The translations under genes were made by a program, and so were the position numbers. A model generated the notes under the pieces. It saw only the letters and a list, made by a program, of their open reading frames with translations, did not search any database and was not told where the DNA came from. From Vibrio amylolyticus (GTDB lineage: Bacteria; Pseudomonadota; Gammaproteobacteria; Enterobacterales; Vibrionaceae), in the NCBI RefSeq assembly GCF_023145695.1, contig NZ_JAJHVV010000004.1, positions 310,001 through 374,000 on the forward strand: a stretch of DNA of 64,000 nucleotides, written 5' to 3'. Shown piece by piece: positions 9,865-20,503 of the stretch. Each line of letters starts with the position of its first letter. Within the stretch, counting starts at the first letter, position 1.

Positions 9865-9898
9865 AAAAAAGCGAGACCATTACTGGGCTCGCTTTTTT
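9865..9898. terminator. Bidirectional terminator between cysQ and gspN
   Basis: AAAAAAGCGAG and CTCGCTTTTTT form an 11-bp stem with A and T runs on both sides. It can serve cysQ (+) and the gsp operon (-). Confidence 0.88.
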
Positions 9899-9939
9899 AT
9901 TTCAACAATTCGCTTTCAGCTGAACGAAAACTGATAGTT

Positions 9940-10725
9940 CTATAGTCGACCGTTAAAGCTCTGTGGGTAACGACCTTGGTTATCGGGATTACCTAACCAT
10001 TTTAATTGGCTGGACAGCGTAGCTGGGAATTCAGATTCAGGCTTAAACCATCCTTTGGCTTGATACGCGATTTGCCCATTGGCATTCACATCCAATGTAG
10101 CATCAAACTCAGCGCTCACCTGCTCACTGCCTTGCTTACCTTTTAAGGTAACAGCACTCTCTTGGCATTGAATATTAACAACGACAGGGCCAAGCACCAA
10201 TTCTGCAATCGGCGTCGTTACGTTATTTCCACCCCAAACCACTGCGCCTTCACCTTGCTGACACGTTGGCATTGGCTGATCAAGATCTGAAACAACAAGC
10301 TTACTGATTGAAAGCTCTACCTGCCCTTCAAGATCAATCGGCAATGGCAGTGATAGCTGGTCAATAGCAAATTGAGCAGGAACGGAAGCAATCGTGTCAC
10401 TCGCATAAGCGCCCGACAAGCCATAACCTATCGTTCCTCGACCACGCAAACCCATAGCACTGCCTTGACCAAACCTCACATCAGCTTGCGCTTTACCTAA
10501 GAGAAGCTGACTTGGATGTAGCGTCCATTGAAGCTGCCCAAAAGTGTTCCCCTGCCAGCTCACTTGTTTCACGCTACCTTGCCATACCGACCCTTGTACA
10601 CCTTGAATCTCTAACCCTCTGGGTAGCGGTGCAAACTGCAACACAAATTGAGCTGGCATATGGACAACGATACTAATAAGCAGCGTCATTAGAATAATCA
10701 GTGAGGCTAAAATAATACGCTTCAT
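9940..10725 (-). CDS. gspN: Type II secretion protein N
   Basis: The last gene of the type II secretion operon. GspN is an inner-membrane protein with a large periplasmic part whose role is dispensable in some species. The protein has one N-terminal membrane segment (about residues 4-24, IILASLIILMTLLISIVV) and a beta-rich periplasmic region with the W/G-rich repeats usual for the family. Its start codon overlaps the gspM stop by one base (TAATG), indicating translational coupling. Confidence 0.93.
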   Translation of the reverse strand: MKRIILASLIILMTLLISIVVHMPAQFVLQFAPLPRGLEIQGVQGSVWQGSVKQVSWQGNTFGQLQWTLHPSQLLLGKAQADVRFGQGSAMGLRGRGTIGYGLSGAYASDTIASVPAQFAIDQLSLPLPIDLEGQVELSISKLVVSDLDQPMPTCQQGEGAVVWGGNNVTTPIAELVLGPVVVNIQCQESAVTLKGKQGSEQVSAEFDATLDVNANGQIAYQAKGWFKPESEFPATLSSQLKWLGNPDNQGRYPQSFNGRL

Positions 10726-11222
10726 TAACCACCTCGCTTAAACTGCAAGCGTTTCACATCAACCACACCCGCACGCTCTGTACGACTAATATCAAGATGC
10801 TCGACATCGATACCCTGCTGCTCTTTTAGATATGTAATCCATTGTAAGAACTGATTAAACTCAATTGGCTGAACCCATACCTGAAACATGTCATCGCGCG
10901 GTTGAATACGAATAAGCTCGACCTTAAAGCGACTCGCTGACGATGAGATCACTTGGTTTAGTGGTTGACTGGTTGTCGCTATACCACTTTGTGCTCTGAG
11001 TTGAACGATCTCATCCGCTTTGCTTTGTACCCAGCTAAGCAGTTGTTTCTCACTGTTCAGTCGATTCTGTGCTTGTGTGCTACGTTGGTTCATCGGCTCA
11101 AAAATGCCCCAGTAACCAATACCAATCAGTAGTAGACCGGAACAAACCAAGACCAGTCGCTGCTCTCTTAGTGAGATCCCGTGCCACCAAAGCTTCAATG
11201 TTGTGAGTAATTTATCCATCAT
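10725..11222 (-). CDS. gspM: Type II secretion protein M
   Basis: A bitopic inner-membrane protein of the assembly platform that binds GspL and stabilises it. The single transmembrane helix lies at about residues 24-42 (LVLVCSGLLLIGIGYWGIF), followed by a coiled-coil and a ferredoxin-like periplasmic domain (VIRIQPRDDMFQVWVQ-like strand pattern). It overlaps gspL by four bases (ATGA) and gspN by one. Confidence 0.95.
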   Translation of the reverse strand: MMDKLLTTLKLWWHGISLREQRLVLVCSGLLLIGIGYWGIFEPMNQRSTQAQNRLNSEKQLLSWVQSKADEIVQLRAQSGIATTSQPLNQVISSSASRFKVELIRIQPRDDMFQVWVQPIEFNQFLQWITYLKEQQGIDVEHLDISRTERAGVVDVKRLQFKRGG

Positions 11223-12436
11223 TGCTCTCTCTTCAATACAAAGCTACCGTTCACCCACTCTCCAGAGCGGCTGAGCTGACCTTGTTCAACGTTGAAGTTC
11301 TCAGAGAACTTAACTCTCACCTGCTCAAAGCTTTGAAAGTCCTTACTTTGAGCCTGAATACGAATTTCTTCTCGATTTCCATCGTAACGAATACTTAATA
11401 GCGTCATGGAGTTGGTTGCTTCCAGTGATTCTGGAATTTTCATCATCCACTCTAGCATTGGGTAGCCACCGCCGCCGCCCGATAAACGATTCGATTCATC
11501 CGTCATTTGGCGCTTAAGGTAACTGACCGTTGGGATACGAGTCTTCCCTGGTAGCGCTTCGCGGAAGATACGTTCACTCTCAGTTCGATACGCATTGGCC
11601 TGTGCTTCGTCTTGGCTTACTTGCAATCCATGTTGACCTACAAACACCACACCGAGCGCGATAGCAGCAACAGCTGTCTTTTTCCAAATAGACCAATATT
11701 TCAGTAGCGATGAGCTTGGTTTGAAGTCGCCCGTCAGCATCGTCACTTTCGTTAAAAGGGCCCCTTGTGTCAGTAGCTGCATGATCAACGGTGCATCAAC
11801 ACTTTGCCAAGATTGTTCGTTCGCCAAGCTTAATTCAGGTAATGGACTATATGATGCCAAGGACAAGTATTCACCGTCTTGTTTTACCCAGTCAGACGGA
11901 TGCAACATGCCAAGCCACTCCGATTGAACACAAAGCCCCAGATAGTCACCTTTTCGCACTAACCACTGATCACCAATATTCGCTGCAGTCAGTTGCTCGC
12001 TTTGTGGTAAAGCCAACACATCGGGCAGTACTTTAAACACATTAAGCCCTAACTCTTTAAGCTCACTTAAACATTCGTTCAGCCAGGCTTTATCGGTAGC
12101 CACGATGTTCGCTGTTTTCGCGTTTTTAGCTAAAACCGTAAAATGCAGTTCATCGACATCTTGCGCGATATCATCTTCAAGTAAATACGGCAGCATCGAC
12201 TCTAACTGACGTGATGAACCCGCTGGTAAATCTACCTCAGACAACACCACATCATCACTTGAAAGTAGCGCGATCACTTGTCTTTTGTCGGCATAGTCTG
12301 ATAATTCAGATAAGCTGTGCCAGCCGGTTAACTCACCGCTGGCGATGACTTCGTCTTGAGCTGTTGACCAGACGAGCCATTGAATTGGTGCACTTTTGTC
12401 ACTACTCAGTCGAACTGTCAGAAACTCGCTCACTGA
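11219..12436 (-). CDS. gspL: Type II secretion protein L
   Basis: GspL is the inner-membrane anchor for the GspE ATPase. Its cytoplasmic actin-like domain binds the GspE N-terminus, and a transmembrane segment near residue 250-268 ([20 protein letters not shown]) leads to a periplasmic ferredoxin-like domain that contacts GspM. I chose the GTG at 12436 (405 residues): [10 protein letters not shown] matches the start of Vibrio EpsL, and GGAGGG sits 5 bases before it. A TTG three codons earlier lies inside that ribosome site. It overlaps the end of gspK by 35 bases. Confidence 0.95.
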   Translation of the reverse strand, partial: SVSEFLTVRLSSDKSAPIQWLVWSTAQDEVIASGELTGWHSLSELSDYADKRQVIALLSSDDVVLSEVDLPAGSSRQLESMLPYLLEDDIAQDVDELHFTVLAKNAKTANIVATDKAWLNECLSELKELGLNVFKVLPDVLALPQSEQLTAANIGDQWLVRKGDYLGLCVQSEWLGMLHPSDWVKQDGEYLSLASYSPLPELSLANEQSWQSVDAPLIMQLLTQGALLTKVTMLTGDFKPSSSLLKYWSIWKKTAVAAIALGVVFVGQHGLQVSQDEAQANAYRTESERIFREALPGKTRIPTVSYLKRQMTDESNRLSGGGGGYPMLEWMMKIPESLEATNSMTLLSIRYDGNREEIRIQAQSKDFQSFEQVRVKFSENFNVEQGQLSRSGEWVNGSFVLKREQ

Positions 12437-13424
12437 TCCCTCCAAAGCGACGGCGAATCACCGTTGCTGTTTCTCGATTATCACTAAATAACAGACTTCG
12501 AATTCGGACTCGAGAGTCATTCACTAATATTTGTGCGTCTAATTCAAAGTAAGCGCTATCAATCGTTAGGTAGGCTTTCGCCTCATCTCGAACACTTTCT
12601 TCAATACTATTGATGGATGTTTCTGCCATAAAATCATCAACGGTTGACCAGCCATCAAACGGCCTAGATTCAATCAATGATTCGGCATTTTGTTCACTTA
12701 AATGCGGTTGAAATAGAGCAACAAGCAGCGCCGATTGTTCAGCTTCAATAGTATTAATATTGAGTCGCCAATCATCGGTCGGCAATGCGCAAATATAAGG
12801 CGCAATTTTTTGCATCACATCACCAGAAACCTGCTGAATTGAACGTAATTCACTGGTGTCAGCAATTAAGCCATTCGCCGCCATATAAGCCGGTGACAAG
12901 GATTCGTAATAGCTGTCACCTGCTCCCATTGAAGATTGCACGGAGTTCTCTTGGCTAATGTAATCCCAGGTAGATTCGGCAATGACTTCTGCTTGATACC
13001 CTTCAACCTCAACCTCTTCCAGCAGCGCTTGCCAAAAGCGAACTAAATAGGGCTTACGCGACTGCGATGAATCACTTTTTACTCGAGCAAACACATTGAG
13101 ATTAAAGCACGCTTGTTTATCAAACATTCGTCCACTTAAGGTGCCGTAATCTAAGGGGTAGGTCTGCTCTTCAAGTGCCCAAGGTTGCGATAAGTTAATC
13201 GTATCGCTGTCTTGGTAACTCTGCTCAATACCTACTTTTGCTAAACCCTCTACACCAATGCTGTACCAATACGCTTGCTGATAAGTAAGCTGATTACTAC
13301 CACGCTTAAATTGAGTAAACAGTCGGCTCGACATGGTCGCCGCAATCGACACCATCACTGCAAGAAGCATTAAGACAATGATTAACGCAACACCGCGCTG
13401 CCTCGATTTTAGATTACTCATCAA
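12402..13424 (-). CDS. gspK: Type II secretion minor pseudopilin K
   Basis: GspK is the large tip pseudopilin that caps the pseudopilus with GspI and GspJ. A short basic leader ends in a prepilin peptidase site ([16 protein letters not shown]). As is normal for GspK, there is no Glu at position 5 of the mature protein. The 340-residue length and the inserted alpha-helical domain fit the family. The start overlaps gspJ by four bases. Confidence 0.95.
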   Translation of the reverse strand: MMSNLKSRQRGVALIIVLMLLAVMVSIAATMSSRLFTQFKRGSNQLTYQQAYWYSIGVEGLAKVGIEQSYQDSDTINLSQPWALEEQTYPLDYGTLSGRMFDKQACFNLNVFARVKSDSSQSRKPYLVRFWQALLEEVEVEGYQAEVIAESTWDYISQENSVQSSMGAGDSYYESLSPAYMAANGLIADTSELRSIQQVSGDVMQKIAPYICALPTDDWRLNINTIEAEQSALLVALFQPHLSEQNAESLIESRPFDGWSTVDDFMAETSINSIEESVRDEAKAYLTIDSAYFELDAQILVNDSRVRIRSLLFSDNRETATVIRRRFGGISERVSDSSTE

Positions 13425-14251
13425 GTCTGCTCATCATCAGGGTCTTCACTATTGTTACCGCCTTGATTGTCACCACTTTGGTTGCCACTGCCTTGAACAA
13501 TTGCACCACTTGCGACTAAATAAACTCGCGTAATTTTTCCGTAGTCCGTTAACTCTAACTCCACCGAGATTGCCTCAGGTAAAGCCTGCTCAATACTCCA
13601 CTCTTCAACCCAACTTCCTTGGTAATAAAAACGTAGATTAAAGCTTTCAACGTCATGAAGAAGTGGAGTAACTACCGCTTGTTGGCCAACGGGCGTATCA
13701 GGATAACGCCACCAAACTCGCTCTAAGGTGTCGTCTTTTATTCGATAACCCACTTTAACAATCTCTCCACGGGGGAATTGTTGCTGCGGGTTATGCCAGC
13801 CAAGGCGTGTAAAAAGCACACCTTTGCTATCGGATTCTAATAAGTAATCTTGCCACTGAAGAAGCTGCACACCCTCTTCACCGTTAGCCTGTTCGCCATT
13901 GGTGCGAAATTGTCTGGTGGCGATCTGACGAAAATCACTGTCCATCATCACCATACTGCGTTGCAGCTCTTTCAGGCGCTCGCCTCGCTCAAGTGACATC
14001 GCGTTGCTTAAGCGAACTTGATCAACCACTTGATAAGCGCTAACACTCAATGCCGCAAAGATAGCCATGGCAACCAACACTTCCAAAAGCGTGAAGCCAC
14101 TCTTCATTCTTGCGTTTTTTACAGCTTTATGGGCTTTTGGGTTGCCATGATCCAAAAGCTGTTGACCCTGACTTAGCCGCTTTTTATTTAGCAGCCTATC
14201 GTTAATCAACGACATGACTTTACTTAACAGCATTGTTTTACTTAGCCACAT
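13421..14251 (-). CDS. gspJ: Type II secretion minor pseudopilin J, unusually long leader
   Basis: GspJ forms part of the pseudopilus tip complex with GspI and GspK. The prepilin signature [18 protein letters not shown] is clear. The start is uncertain. The ATG at 14251 begins MWLSK, resembling my memory of EpsJ starts (MW...), overlaps the gspI stop by 14 bases and has GAAG before it; it gives 276 residues with a 52-residue basic leader before the cleavage glycine, far longer than the usual 6-25. Other in-frame starts are 14287, 14230 and 14107; the last gives a short three-residue leader but has almost no ribosome site. The mature part looks normal. Confidence 0.9.
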   Translation of the reverse strand: MWLSKTMLLSKVMSLINDRLLNKKRLSQGQQLLDHGNPKAHKAVKNARMKSGFTLLEVLVAMAIFAALSVSAYQVVDQVRLSNAMSLERGERLKELQRSMVMMDSDFRQIATRQFRTNGEQANGEEGVQLLQWQDYLLESDSKGVLFTRLGWHNPQQQFPRGEIVKVGYRIKDDTLERVWWRYPDTPVGQQAVVTPLLHDVESFNLRFYYQGSWVEEWSIEQALPEAISVELELTDYGKITRVYLVASGAIVQGSGNQSGDNQGGNNSEDPDDEQT

Positions 14252-14603
14252 AGCTTCGCACCGTGACGATCGCATCACCCTGTTCACTCAATGATGCACT
14301 CACATCAAAAGCACTCAATAATCCATCGGATGTTTTTATCGGTGTGACTTTCCAATACCATTTTCGCTCTGCTAGCTCTTCTGTGCCTTGCTGCCCCTTT
14401 AACTCAGACGGGTTAAGGAGGACGTTTGCCATCTGATTATCAACCACCATCGCCGCAAAGGTTTTATCTTCTAAATGTGTAATGGTATTGATGTGCTGGC
14501 CCACGGAACGAATCACTGAAATCGCAGCCGTCGCAAATATTGCCAGTGCAACAAGCACTTCAAGTAGCGTCATACCCCGTGAAGGCTTAAAACGATTCAT
14601 CAT
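14238..14603 (-). CDS. gspI: Type II secretion minor pseudopilin I
   Basis: GspI is a minor pseudopilin that nucleates the tip complex with GspJ and GspK. The leader MMNRFKPSRG is followed by the cleavage site and [17 protein letters not shown] with Glu5 present. The length of 121 residues is typical. It overlaps gspH by 17 bases (3 fewer if the second ATG is used) and gspJ at its end. Confidence 0.95.
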   Translation of the reverse strand: MMNRFKPSRGMTLLEVLVALAIFATAAISVIRSVGQHINTITHLEDKTFAAMVVDNQMANVLLNPSELKGQQGTEELAERKWYWKVTPIKTSDGLLSAFDVSASLSEQGDAIVTVRSYVAK

Positions 14604-15186
14604 CTTCGCGCTCCCCCGGGGCTAACAGTAATATTTGACCATTTTCTTTGGCCACAACGCGCCAACTATCTTGTTTGGCATCTCTGTCTTGCGGGTACAG
14701 AGCAATCGAAACGGGTGTGATTTCACCACTAGAGAAGATAAATATCTGAGGTGGAAGCGGCTTTGCATCCGCATCTACATCAGCAAACATCTCTTCATCA
14801 AACAGTGAGCCGGGATTAAACAGGCGATCTTTGTCGTTCCAAATATCACCACCCAGTACCATCTCAATCGCAACACCGTCTTCAGCGAGTGATGTCAGCT
14901 CTGGAATAGTGTCAAACCCTTGGGTCTTCCACTCTCCGTTTTCAATCGTCATCCACACATAACGCGAGCGAGTTTCATCAACTCTTAAGCCAAAATCTCG
15001 ACCACTGAGTATGGCTTCATCATTGAGCAGCTGAAGCCGCTGAAATAAGGCTTGCGCCTGACCCTTGGCTTGATCTTCACTGTTGCTTGGAAGGACAGAA
15101 AGGGTGGTCACAACACCGACAGAGATAACCACTAGAACCAATAAGATTTCTAGTAAGGTGAAGCCCTGTTGTTTATCGTTCCGCAT
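14587..15186 (-). CDS. gspH: Type II secretion minor pseudopilin H
   Basis: GspH links the pseudopilus tip to the main GspG shaft. The leader MRNDKQQG is followed by FTLLEILLVLVVISVGVV with Glu5. The rest is a beta-rich globular domain, and 199 residues is typical. The ATG has only a weak ribosome site, and 34 bases separate it from gspG. Confidence 0.94.
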   Translation of the reverse strand: MRNDKQQGFTLLEILLVLVVISVGVVTTLSVLPSNSEDQAKGQAQALFQRLQLLNDEAILSGRDFGLRVDETRSRYVWMTIENGEWKTQGFDTIPELTSLAEDGVAIEMVLGGDIWNDKDRLFNPGSLFDEEMFADVDADAKPLPPQIFIFSSGEITPVSIALYPQDRDAKQDSWRVVAKENGQILLLAPGEREDDESF

Positions 15187-15220
15187 GCGGTGACAACCCT
15201 ATCTATGATCAATCAAGCCA

Positions 15221-15664
15221 TTACTGAAAGTCTTGGATATTCCAGTTACCGATAACGGAATTGATCCCTTCGCCGCCCTCTTGACCATCAGCACCAAGGC
15301 TGAAGATATCAATTACACCATGCTCACCAGGGTTAAGATATTGGTACTCATTGCCCCACGGGTCAGTTGGCAAACGCGTTACATACCCATTTTCTGGGTA
15401 GTTGCGTGGCTCAGGGTTGTTTGGCTTAGTAACAAGCGCTTCAAGGCCCTGATCGGTCGTAGGGAACGTGTGATGATTCAATCGATACTTCATCAGCTCA
15501 CTTTCTAATGCAGCGATATCAATCACCACTTTTTTCTGATCGGCCTGATCTTTACTACCAATCAAATTGGGTACAACAAAGCTAGCGAGTAAGCCTAGAA
15601 TGACCACAACGACCATTACTTCTAACAGGGTAAAGCCTGACTGTTTGTTCATTTTACGTCTCAT
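15221..15664 (-). CDS. gspG: Type II secretion major pseudopilin G
   Basis: GspG is the main subunit of the pseudopilus. The prepilin site [16 protein letters not shown] and the C-terminal calcium-binding loop region (LPTDPWGNEYQY...SLGADGQEGG) are both present. The ATG at 15664 is chosen because TGGAGA lies 5 bases before it, giving 147 residues; an ATG at 15646 (MNKQSG) and one at 15682 are in frame. Confidence 0.96.
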   Translation of the reverse strand: MRRKMNKQSGFTLLEVMVVVVILGLLASFVVPNLIGSKDQADQKKVVIDIAALESELMKYRLNHHTFPTTDQGLEALVTKPNNPEPRNYPENGYVTRLPTDPWGNEYQYLNPGEHGVIDIFSLGADGQEGGEGINSVIGNWNIQDFQ

Positions 15665-15701
15665 TTTTTCTCCAAAAACCATTGAGGCATAGATTGCAGT
15701 C

Positions 15702-16925
15702 TTATCGACTCATCAAATTATTCATTTCTAAAATAGGCATTAAAGTCGCCATAACGATAAACAGTACCATACCAGCCATTAAGGCAATCAGCATCGGCGT
15801 AAAGATACCCAAAGCAATGTTTACTGTTGATTCAAACTGGTTATCTTGGTTATCTGCCGCTCGCGTTAACATATTTTCAAGCTGACCACTTTGTTCGCCA
15901 CTGGCGATCATGTGCAGCATCATCGGTGGGAATAGTTTGGTTTGATCCAAGGCTTTTCTCAGGCTAGCGCCCTCTCTGACATTATCCGTCGCCATCAACA
16001 CTTGCTGCTTAATGTATTGATTAGACATCACGTCCACAGCCACTTTCATCCCTTCTAAAATAGGGATCGCACTGGAAGTACAAATCGATAATGTTCGAGC
16101 AAAACGCGCTGTATTCAATCCTTTTATGATTTTTCCAACCAAGGGAACTGACAGCATGGTTTTATCCCAACGCAATCGAATATCAGGCTTGGTGAGCAAC
16201 CACTTGATAAAAGTAATCACTAAAACCGTGGCAACAAGCAACGCGACGCCCCACTGCTGCACAAAGTCACTGGCTGCCAATAAGATTTGAGTGGATTGAG
16301 GTAAGTCCTGCGCCATCTGCACAAATTGATCGATAATTTTAGGTACCACAGCAGCTAATAAGAACGCTACGATACTGATGGCAAACACCACCAACACGAT
16401 TGGGTAAATCATCGCTTGAAGCAGTTTCGAACGCATTTTTTCACGATTTTCGGCGTAATCCGCCAAACGCTCTAGTACCGCATCCAAATGTCCGGACTTT
16501 TCACCTGCAGACACCATAGAACGGAACAAGTCGTCAAACACATGCGAATAGTCCGTTAAACTGTCAGCGAGGGTATAACCTTCGGTTACTTTAGCGCGAA
16601 TGGCAGCCAACATAGTGCGAATTCTTGGCTTTTCTGACTGCTCCGACACCGCTTTCAGACACTCTTCGAGTGGCATTCCCGATTGAACTAAGGTTGATAG
16701 CTGGCGTGTAATCAAAGCCAAATCTGGCGTGCTCAAGCCACGCTTAAAGCTCAAGCCACCTTGAGAAGAATGCGCGTTACTTTTGGCTCGAGTTTCTGTC
16801 ACCTCAATAGGAATAAGACCTTGCTCTTTTAGGCGAGAACGAACCTGACGAGCGTTATCGCCATCGATAACCCCTTTCTTCTGCCGCCCTTTGGCATTTA
16901 ACGCTTTATACTCAAATGCCGCCAT
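15702..16925 (-). CDS. gspF: Type II secretion inner-membrane platform protein F
   Basis: GspF is the polytopic inner-membrane core protein that couples GspE ATPase motion to pseudopilus growth. Two duplicated cytoplasmic helical domains (TLVQSGMPLEECL near residue 75 and CTSSAIPILEGM near 280) are separated by hydrophobic segments near 170-195 and 222-240, with a third at the C-terminus. 407 residues is usual. Its start overlaps the gspE stop by one base. Confidence 0.96.
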   Translation of the reverse strand: MAAFEYKALNAKGRQKKGVIDGDNARQVRSRLKEQGLIPIEVTETRAKSNAHSSQGGLSFKRGLSTPDLALITRQLSTLVQSGMPLEECLKAVSEQSEKPRIRTMLAAIRAKVTEGYTLADSLTDYSHVFDDLFRSMVSAGEKSGHLDAVLERLADYAENREKMRSKLLQAMIYPIVLVVFAISIVAFLLAAVVPKIIDQFVQMAQDLPQSTQILLAASDFVQQWGVALLVATVLVITFIKWLLTKPDIRLRWDKTMLSVPLVGKIIKGLNTARFARTLSICTSSAIPILEGMKVAVDVMSNQYIKQQVLMATDNVREGASLRKALDQTKLFPPMMLHMIASGEQSGQLENMLTRAADNQDNQFESTVNIALGIFTPMLIALMAGMVLFIVMATLMPILEMNNLMSR

Positions 16926-18418
16926 TAGGTCTCCTTAGTGACGCGCATAACTTCTTCAATTGAGGTCACCCCTAAACGAACTTTGGATAAACCATCGCTT
17001 CGAATACTCGGCGTTTGCTGACGAACCGCTTTTTCAATCGCCTGCTCACCTGCCTCACTGTGAATGAGCGCCTGAACATCCTCATCAACCAATATCAACT
17101 CATGAATACCTGTTCGACCACGGTAACCTTTGTTATTACACGCTTCACAGCCAGTCGCTCGATGTAAAGTAAGCGCTTCATCTTCTGCTAGACCAAACAT
17201 TGCTTTTTGCTCAGGAAGGGCTGGATATGGCTGCTTGCAGTCACTACACAGAGTTCGCACTAATCGCTGAGCGAGTACGCCAAGCAATGACGATGAGATA
17301 AGAAATGGCTCAATGCCCATATCACGCAATCGCGTTATGGCGCCAACGGCAGTGTTGGTGTGCAGTGTCGACATCACCAAGTGACCCGTTAATGACGCTT
17401 GAACGCCAATTTGTGCGGTTTCTAAATCACGAATTTCACCAACCATTACCACATCAGGATCCTGACGCAGTATGGCTCTTAAACCACGAGCGAAGGTCAT
17501 ATCAACTTTCGGGTTAACCTGTGTTTGACCAATGCCATCAATATCAAATTCAATCGGATCTTCAACGGTTAAGATGTTTCTTTCATTACTGTTAAGCTCT
17601 TGCAAGCCCGCATATAAGGTCGTCGATTTACCTGAACCTGTTGGTCCAGTCACTAAAATAATGCCATGCGGACGTGCAATTAACTTGCTGAAACTTTCAT
17701 GGATAGACTTTGTCATACCCAGGCTATGTAGGTCGAGGCGCGTCGCGTTTTTATCCAATAGACGCATGACCACTCGCTCACCATGTGAAGAAGGCATGGT
17801 TGAGACACGCACATCGACCGCTCGGCCACCAATACGCAGTGAAATACGGCCATCTTGGGGTACCCGCTTTTCAGCAATATCGAGTTTCGCCATAACTTTC
17901 ACACGAGAGACAAGCAATGGTGCCAGTTTACGGCTCGGTGCAAGTACGTCACGTAAAACACCATCAACACGGAAACGAATAGAGAGTGATTTTTCAAAGG
18001 TCTCGATATGAATATCTGACGCGCCTTCTTTGATCGCTTCACCCAGCATCGCATTGATTAACTTGATGATAGGGGCGTCATCTTCAGCCTCAAGTAGATC
18101 TTCATCGTGTGGCAGCTCTTCAGCGAGCGAGAAGAAGTCATCGTTATCTGCACCAATATCTTCCATCAGCTGACGCGCTTCAGAAGAGTCTCGCTGATAC
18201 ACTTCGGTGAGCTTTTTATCAAACTCTTCAACGCTTTGCTCGATTGGCGTAAAGGTCACTTTCGCAACGCGTTTTACTTCAACCAGTGCTTCTATCGATA
18301 AAGGTGCAACATAAAAGAGCGTGCAACCTTGATCACTGCGCTCAAGTACAAGCTTAAAGCGATTAGCAAAGCTAAAGGGTAAGCGTGTTAGAACGCCACT
18401 ATCTAGCAGCTCGCTCAT
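16925..18418 (-). CDS. gspE: Type II secretion ATPase E
   Basis: The hexameric cytoplasmic ATPase that powers secretion. Features seen: N-terminal GspL-binding region, Walker A GPTGSGKS (258-265), Asp box, Walker B (VVMVGEIRD, about 323-331), His box ([12 protein letters not shown]), and a four-cysteine zinc site at C391, C394, C424 and C427. Length is 497 residues. All catalytic motifs are intact. Confidence 0.97.
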   Translation of the reverse strand: MSELLDSGVLTRLPFSFANRFKLVLERSDQGCTLFYVAPLSIEALVEVKRVAKVTFTPIEQSVEEFDKKLTEVYQRDSSEARQLMEDIGADNDDFFSLAEELPHDEDLLEAEDDAPIIKLINAMLGEAIKEGASDIHIETFEKSLSIRFRVDGVLRDVLAPSRKLAPLLVSRVKVMAKLDIAEKRVPQDGRISLRIGGRAVDVRVSTMPSSHGERVVMRLLDKNATRLDLHSLGMTKSIHESFSKLIARPHGIILVTGPTGSGKSTTLYAGLQELNSNERNILTVEDPIEFDIDGIGQTQVNPKVDMTFARGLRAILRQDPDVVMVGEIRDLETAQIGVQASLTGHLVMSTLHTNTAVGAITRLRDMGIEPFLISSSLLGVLAQRLVRTLCSDCKQPYPALPEQKAMFGLAEDEALTLHRATGCEACNNKGYRGRTGIHELILVDEDVQALIHSEAGEQAIEKAVRQQTPSIRSDGLSKVRLGVTSIEEVMRVTKET

Positions 18419-20466
18419 TACTCGTCACCCATTTGATCAAGGAAGGCTTGAATCTCTGCAGGGTGGCGAATGTCTTGTCCAAAAGCGGGCAGTACCGGAA
18501 TATTATTATCACCCATCAACTTAAGGCCTTGATCGGCTTTAAACAGCTGCTCAGCACGAATGAAGTTATATTTACGCTGCGTAATGCCGTCTGCGGTCAT
18601 GCCATCACGAATAATGGTTGGTTTGATAAACACCATTAGGTTCTTTTTCTCTACCTGAGTGCTGGTCGATTTGAAAAGGTGTCCTAGGAATGGAATATCA
18701 CCCAGCAGTGGCACTTTTGATTCACTCTCAAGCGCTCGCTCGTCAATCAAACCACCTAGGACAATCATCTGTCCATCTTCAACCATTACAGAAGTATTTA
18801 GCTGACGCTTAGCAAAACGTACATCAACCGCACCTTGCGCGCCTAAGACGTTTGAAACTTCTTGCTCGATATCCAGTTGGACTGAGTTACCTTCGTTAAT
18901 CTGTGGTACGACTTTAAGTTTGATACCGACTTCTTTTCGGTCAACGGTTTGGAATGGGTTTTCGTTATTTGAACCTGACGTAGAACCCGTAATAACCGGT
19001 ACTTCTTCACCAACAATAAAAGACGCTTCGCCATTATCCATCACAGTGATACTAGGAGAAGAAAGGATATTTGAGTTGGAGTCGGTTGAGACGGCACTGA
19101 TTAACGCTGTCCAATCACCCATGGCAATGCTGACCGCAGCCCCGTTCACGCCAGATAAAGCAGCGGCTAATGTCGAGTAATCCCCTTCTTCGGTGGTTTC
19201 ACGAGATTCCCATTTATTATCGCTTGAGTTCCAATAGCTTTCCGTTTTAGTCGTGTCTTTAGCTTCTTCTAAGCCAATCATCACGTTACCAATCGACGCT
19301 CCCGTGTTGCCGTATTGAACCACAGCACCCGTTTCCAAGTTACCCCATTGAACGCCAAGGTTGATGCCATCACCTTCCGACATTTCAACAATTAGCGCTT
19401 CAATCAAAACTTGTGCACGGCGGATATCAAGCTGGGCCACCACATCTTGGATGGCATTCATGATATCTGGCGGCGCGGTAACCACTAACGCATTAGTACC
19501 TGTATGCGCCGCAATCACCACTTCACTTCGGTTACTATTGGTATTCGCGCCACCACCTGACCGAGCCGCTTGCTTTTCAGCTTGTAAGTTATCTGACACG
19601 CCCTTTAGTACATCAACCAAATCATCCGCTTTCGCATACTTAAGGTAGATAACTTGGTTATTACCCTTTGACGCCATCTCAATATCAAGCTGAGTAATCA
19701 ATCTTTTTAGTCTTGCTCGTACCTTAGGATCGCCAGAGATTAGGATAGAGTTGGTGCGATCATCAGCAACCAGCTTAGGTTGAAGAAATGCAGGGGTATT
19801 CTTGGCATCGGTAGTTTTATTAAGCGCATCAACAATGCGAACCATCTCCGCTGCAGAAGCGTTATTAAGCTCAATCACCTCAATTTCTTTATCACCCGCT
19901 TGGTCAACACGTTTGATGATTTCCGCTAAACGGTTCACGACCGCCGCACGGCCAGTAATGAGAATAATATTGGCAGGGTCATAATGAACCACGTTACCTG
20001 CACCTGCATTATCATTCAGCTGGCGCAGTAGTGGTGATAGCTCTCTCACCGAGACGTTTCTTACAGCAACCACTCGAGTGATGACGCTGTCCCCTTTAGC
20101 GCTGTCATCACTGACAACTGGAATGGCTGAGGTTTTGGCATCTTTCGATTTCACGACCTTCAATACGCCGTTATCCATCTCAATCACAGCAAAGCCATAG
20201 ACTTCAAGGACATTAAGGAAGAAGCTGTAATATTGCTCTGTCGTCAGCATGTCGTAACTGCGCACATCCACTTTGCCACGTACGGATGGGTCGACAATGA
20301 TGGTTTTTTCAAGATTACGCCCAACAATATTGATGAACTCTTGAATATCCGTCCCCTTGAAGCTGGCACTAAAATCATTGGCAACAGCCACAGGTGGTGC
20401 CAGTAAGTTGCCTACTAATAAGCTTCCTGCCAATAGACAAGCACTTTTGTTAAACCAATGCTTCAC
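18418..20466 (-). CDS. gspD: Type II secretion secretin D
   Basis: GspD forms the outer-membrane secretin channel. A signal peptide ([21 protein letters not shown]) is followed by N0 ([19 protein letters not shown]), three N1-N3 repeats and the C-terminal secretin barrel with the conserved [16 protein letters not shown]. The Asp/Thr/Glu-rich insert near residues 405-440 resembles the cap insertion of Vibrio-type secretins. The start codon is GTG with a GAGGAG ribosome site. It ends one base into gspE. Confidence 0.96.
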   Translation of the reverse strand: MKHWFNKSACLLAGSLLVGNLLAPPVAVANDFSASFKGTDIQEFINIVGRNLEKTIIVDPSVRGKVDVRSYDMLTTEQYYSFFLNVLEVYGFAVIEMDNGVLKVVKSKDAKTSAIPVVSDDSAKGDSVITRVVAVRNVSVRELSPLLRQLNDNAGAGNVVHYDPANIILITGRAAVVNRLAEIIKRVDQAGDKEIEVIELNNASAAEMVRIVDALNKTTDAKNTPAFLQPKLVADDRTNSILISGDPKVRARLKRLITQLDIEMASKGNNQVIYLKYAKADDLVDVLKGVSDNLQAEKQAARSGGGANTNSNRSEVVIAAHTGTNALVVTAPPDIMNAIQDVVAQLDIRRAQVLIEALIVEMSEGDGINLGVQWGNLETGAVVQYGNTGASIGNVMIGLEEAKDTTKTESYWNSSDNKWESRETTEEGDYSTLAAALSGVNGAAVSIAMGDWTALISAVSTDSNSNILSSPSITVMDNGEASFIVGEEVPVITGSTSGSNNENPFQTVDRKEVGIKLKVVPQINEGNSVQLDIEQEVSNVLGAQGAVDVRFAKRQLNTSVMVEDGQMIVLGGLIDERALESESKVPLLGDIPFLGHLFKSTSTQVEKKNLMVFIKPTIIRDGMTADGITQRKYNFIRAEQLFKADQGLKLMGDNNIPVLPAFGQDIRHPAEIQAFLDQMGDE

Positions 20467-20503
20467 GTTTTACTCCTCATACCGATGCTTCATTGCACCC
20501 GCA

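Noticed and set aside
17532..18011. Open frame of 159 codons on the plus strand
   Set aside because: Lies entirely antisense to gspE, has no ribosome site and an arginine/serine-rich composition typical of a shadow frame.
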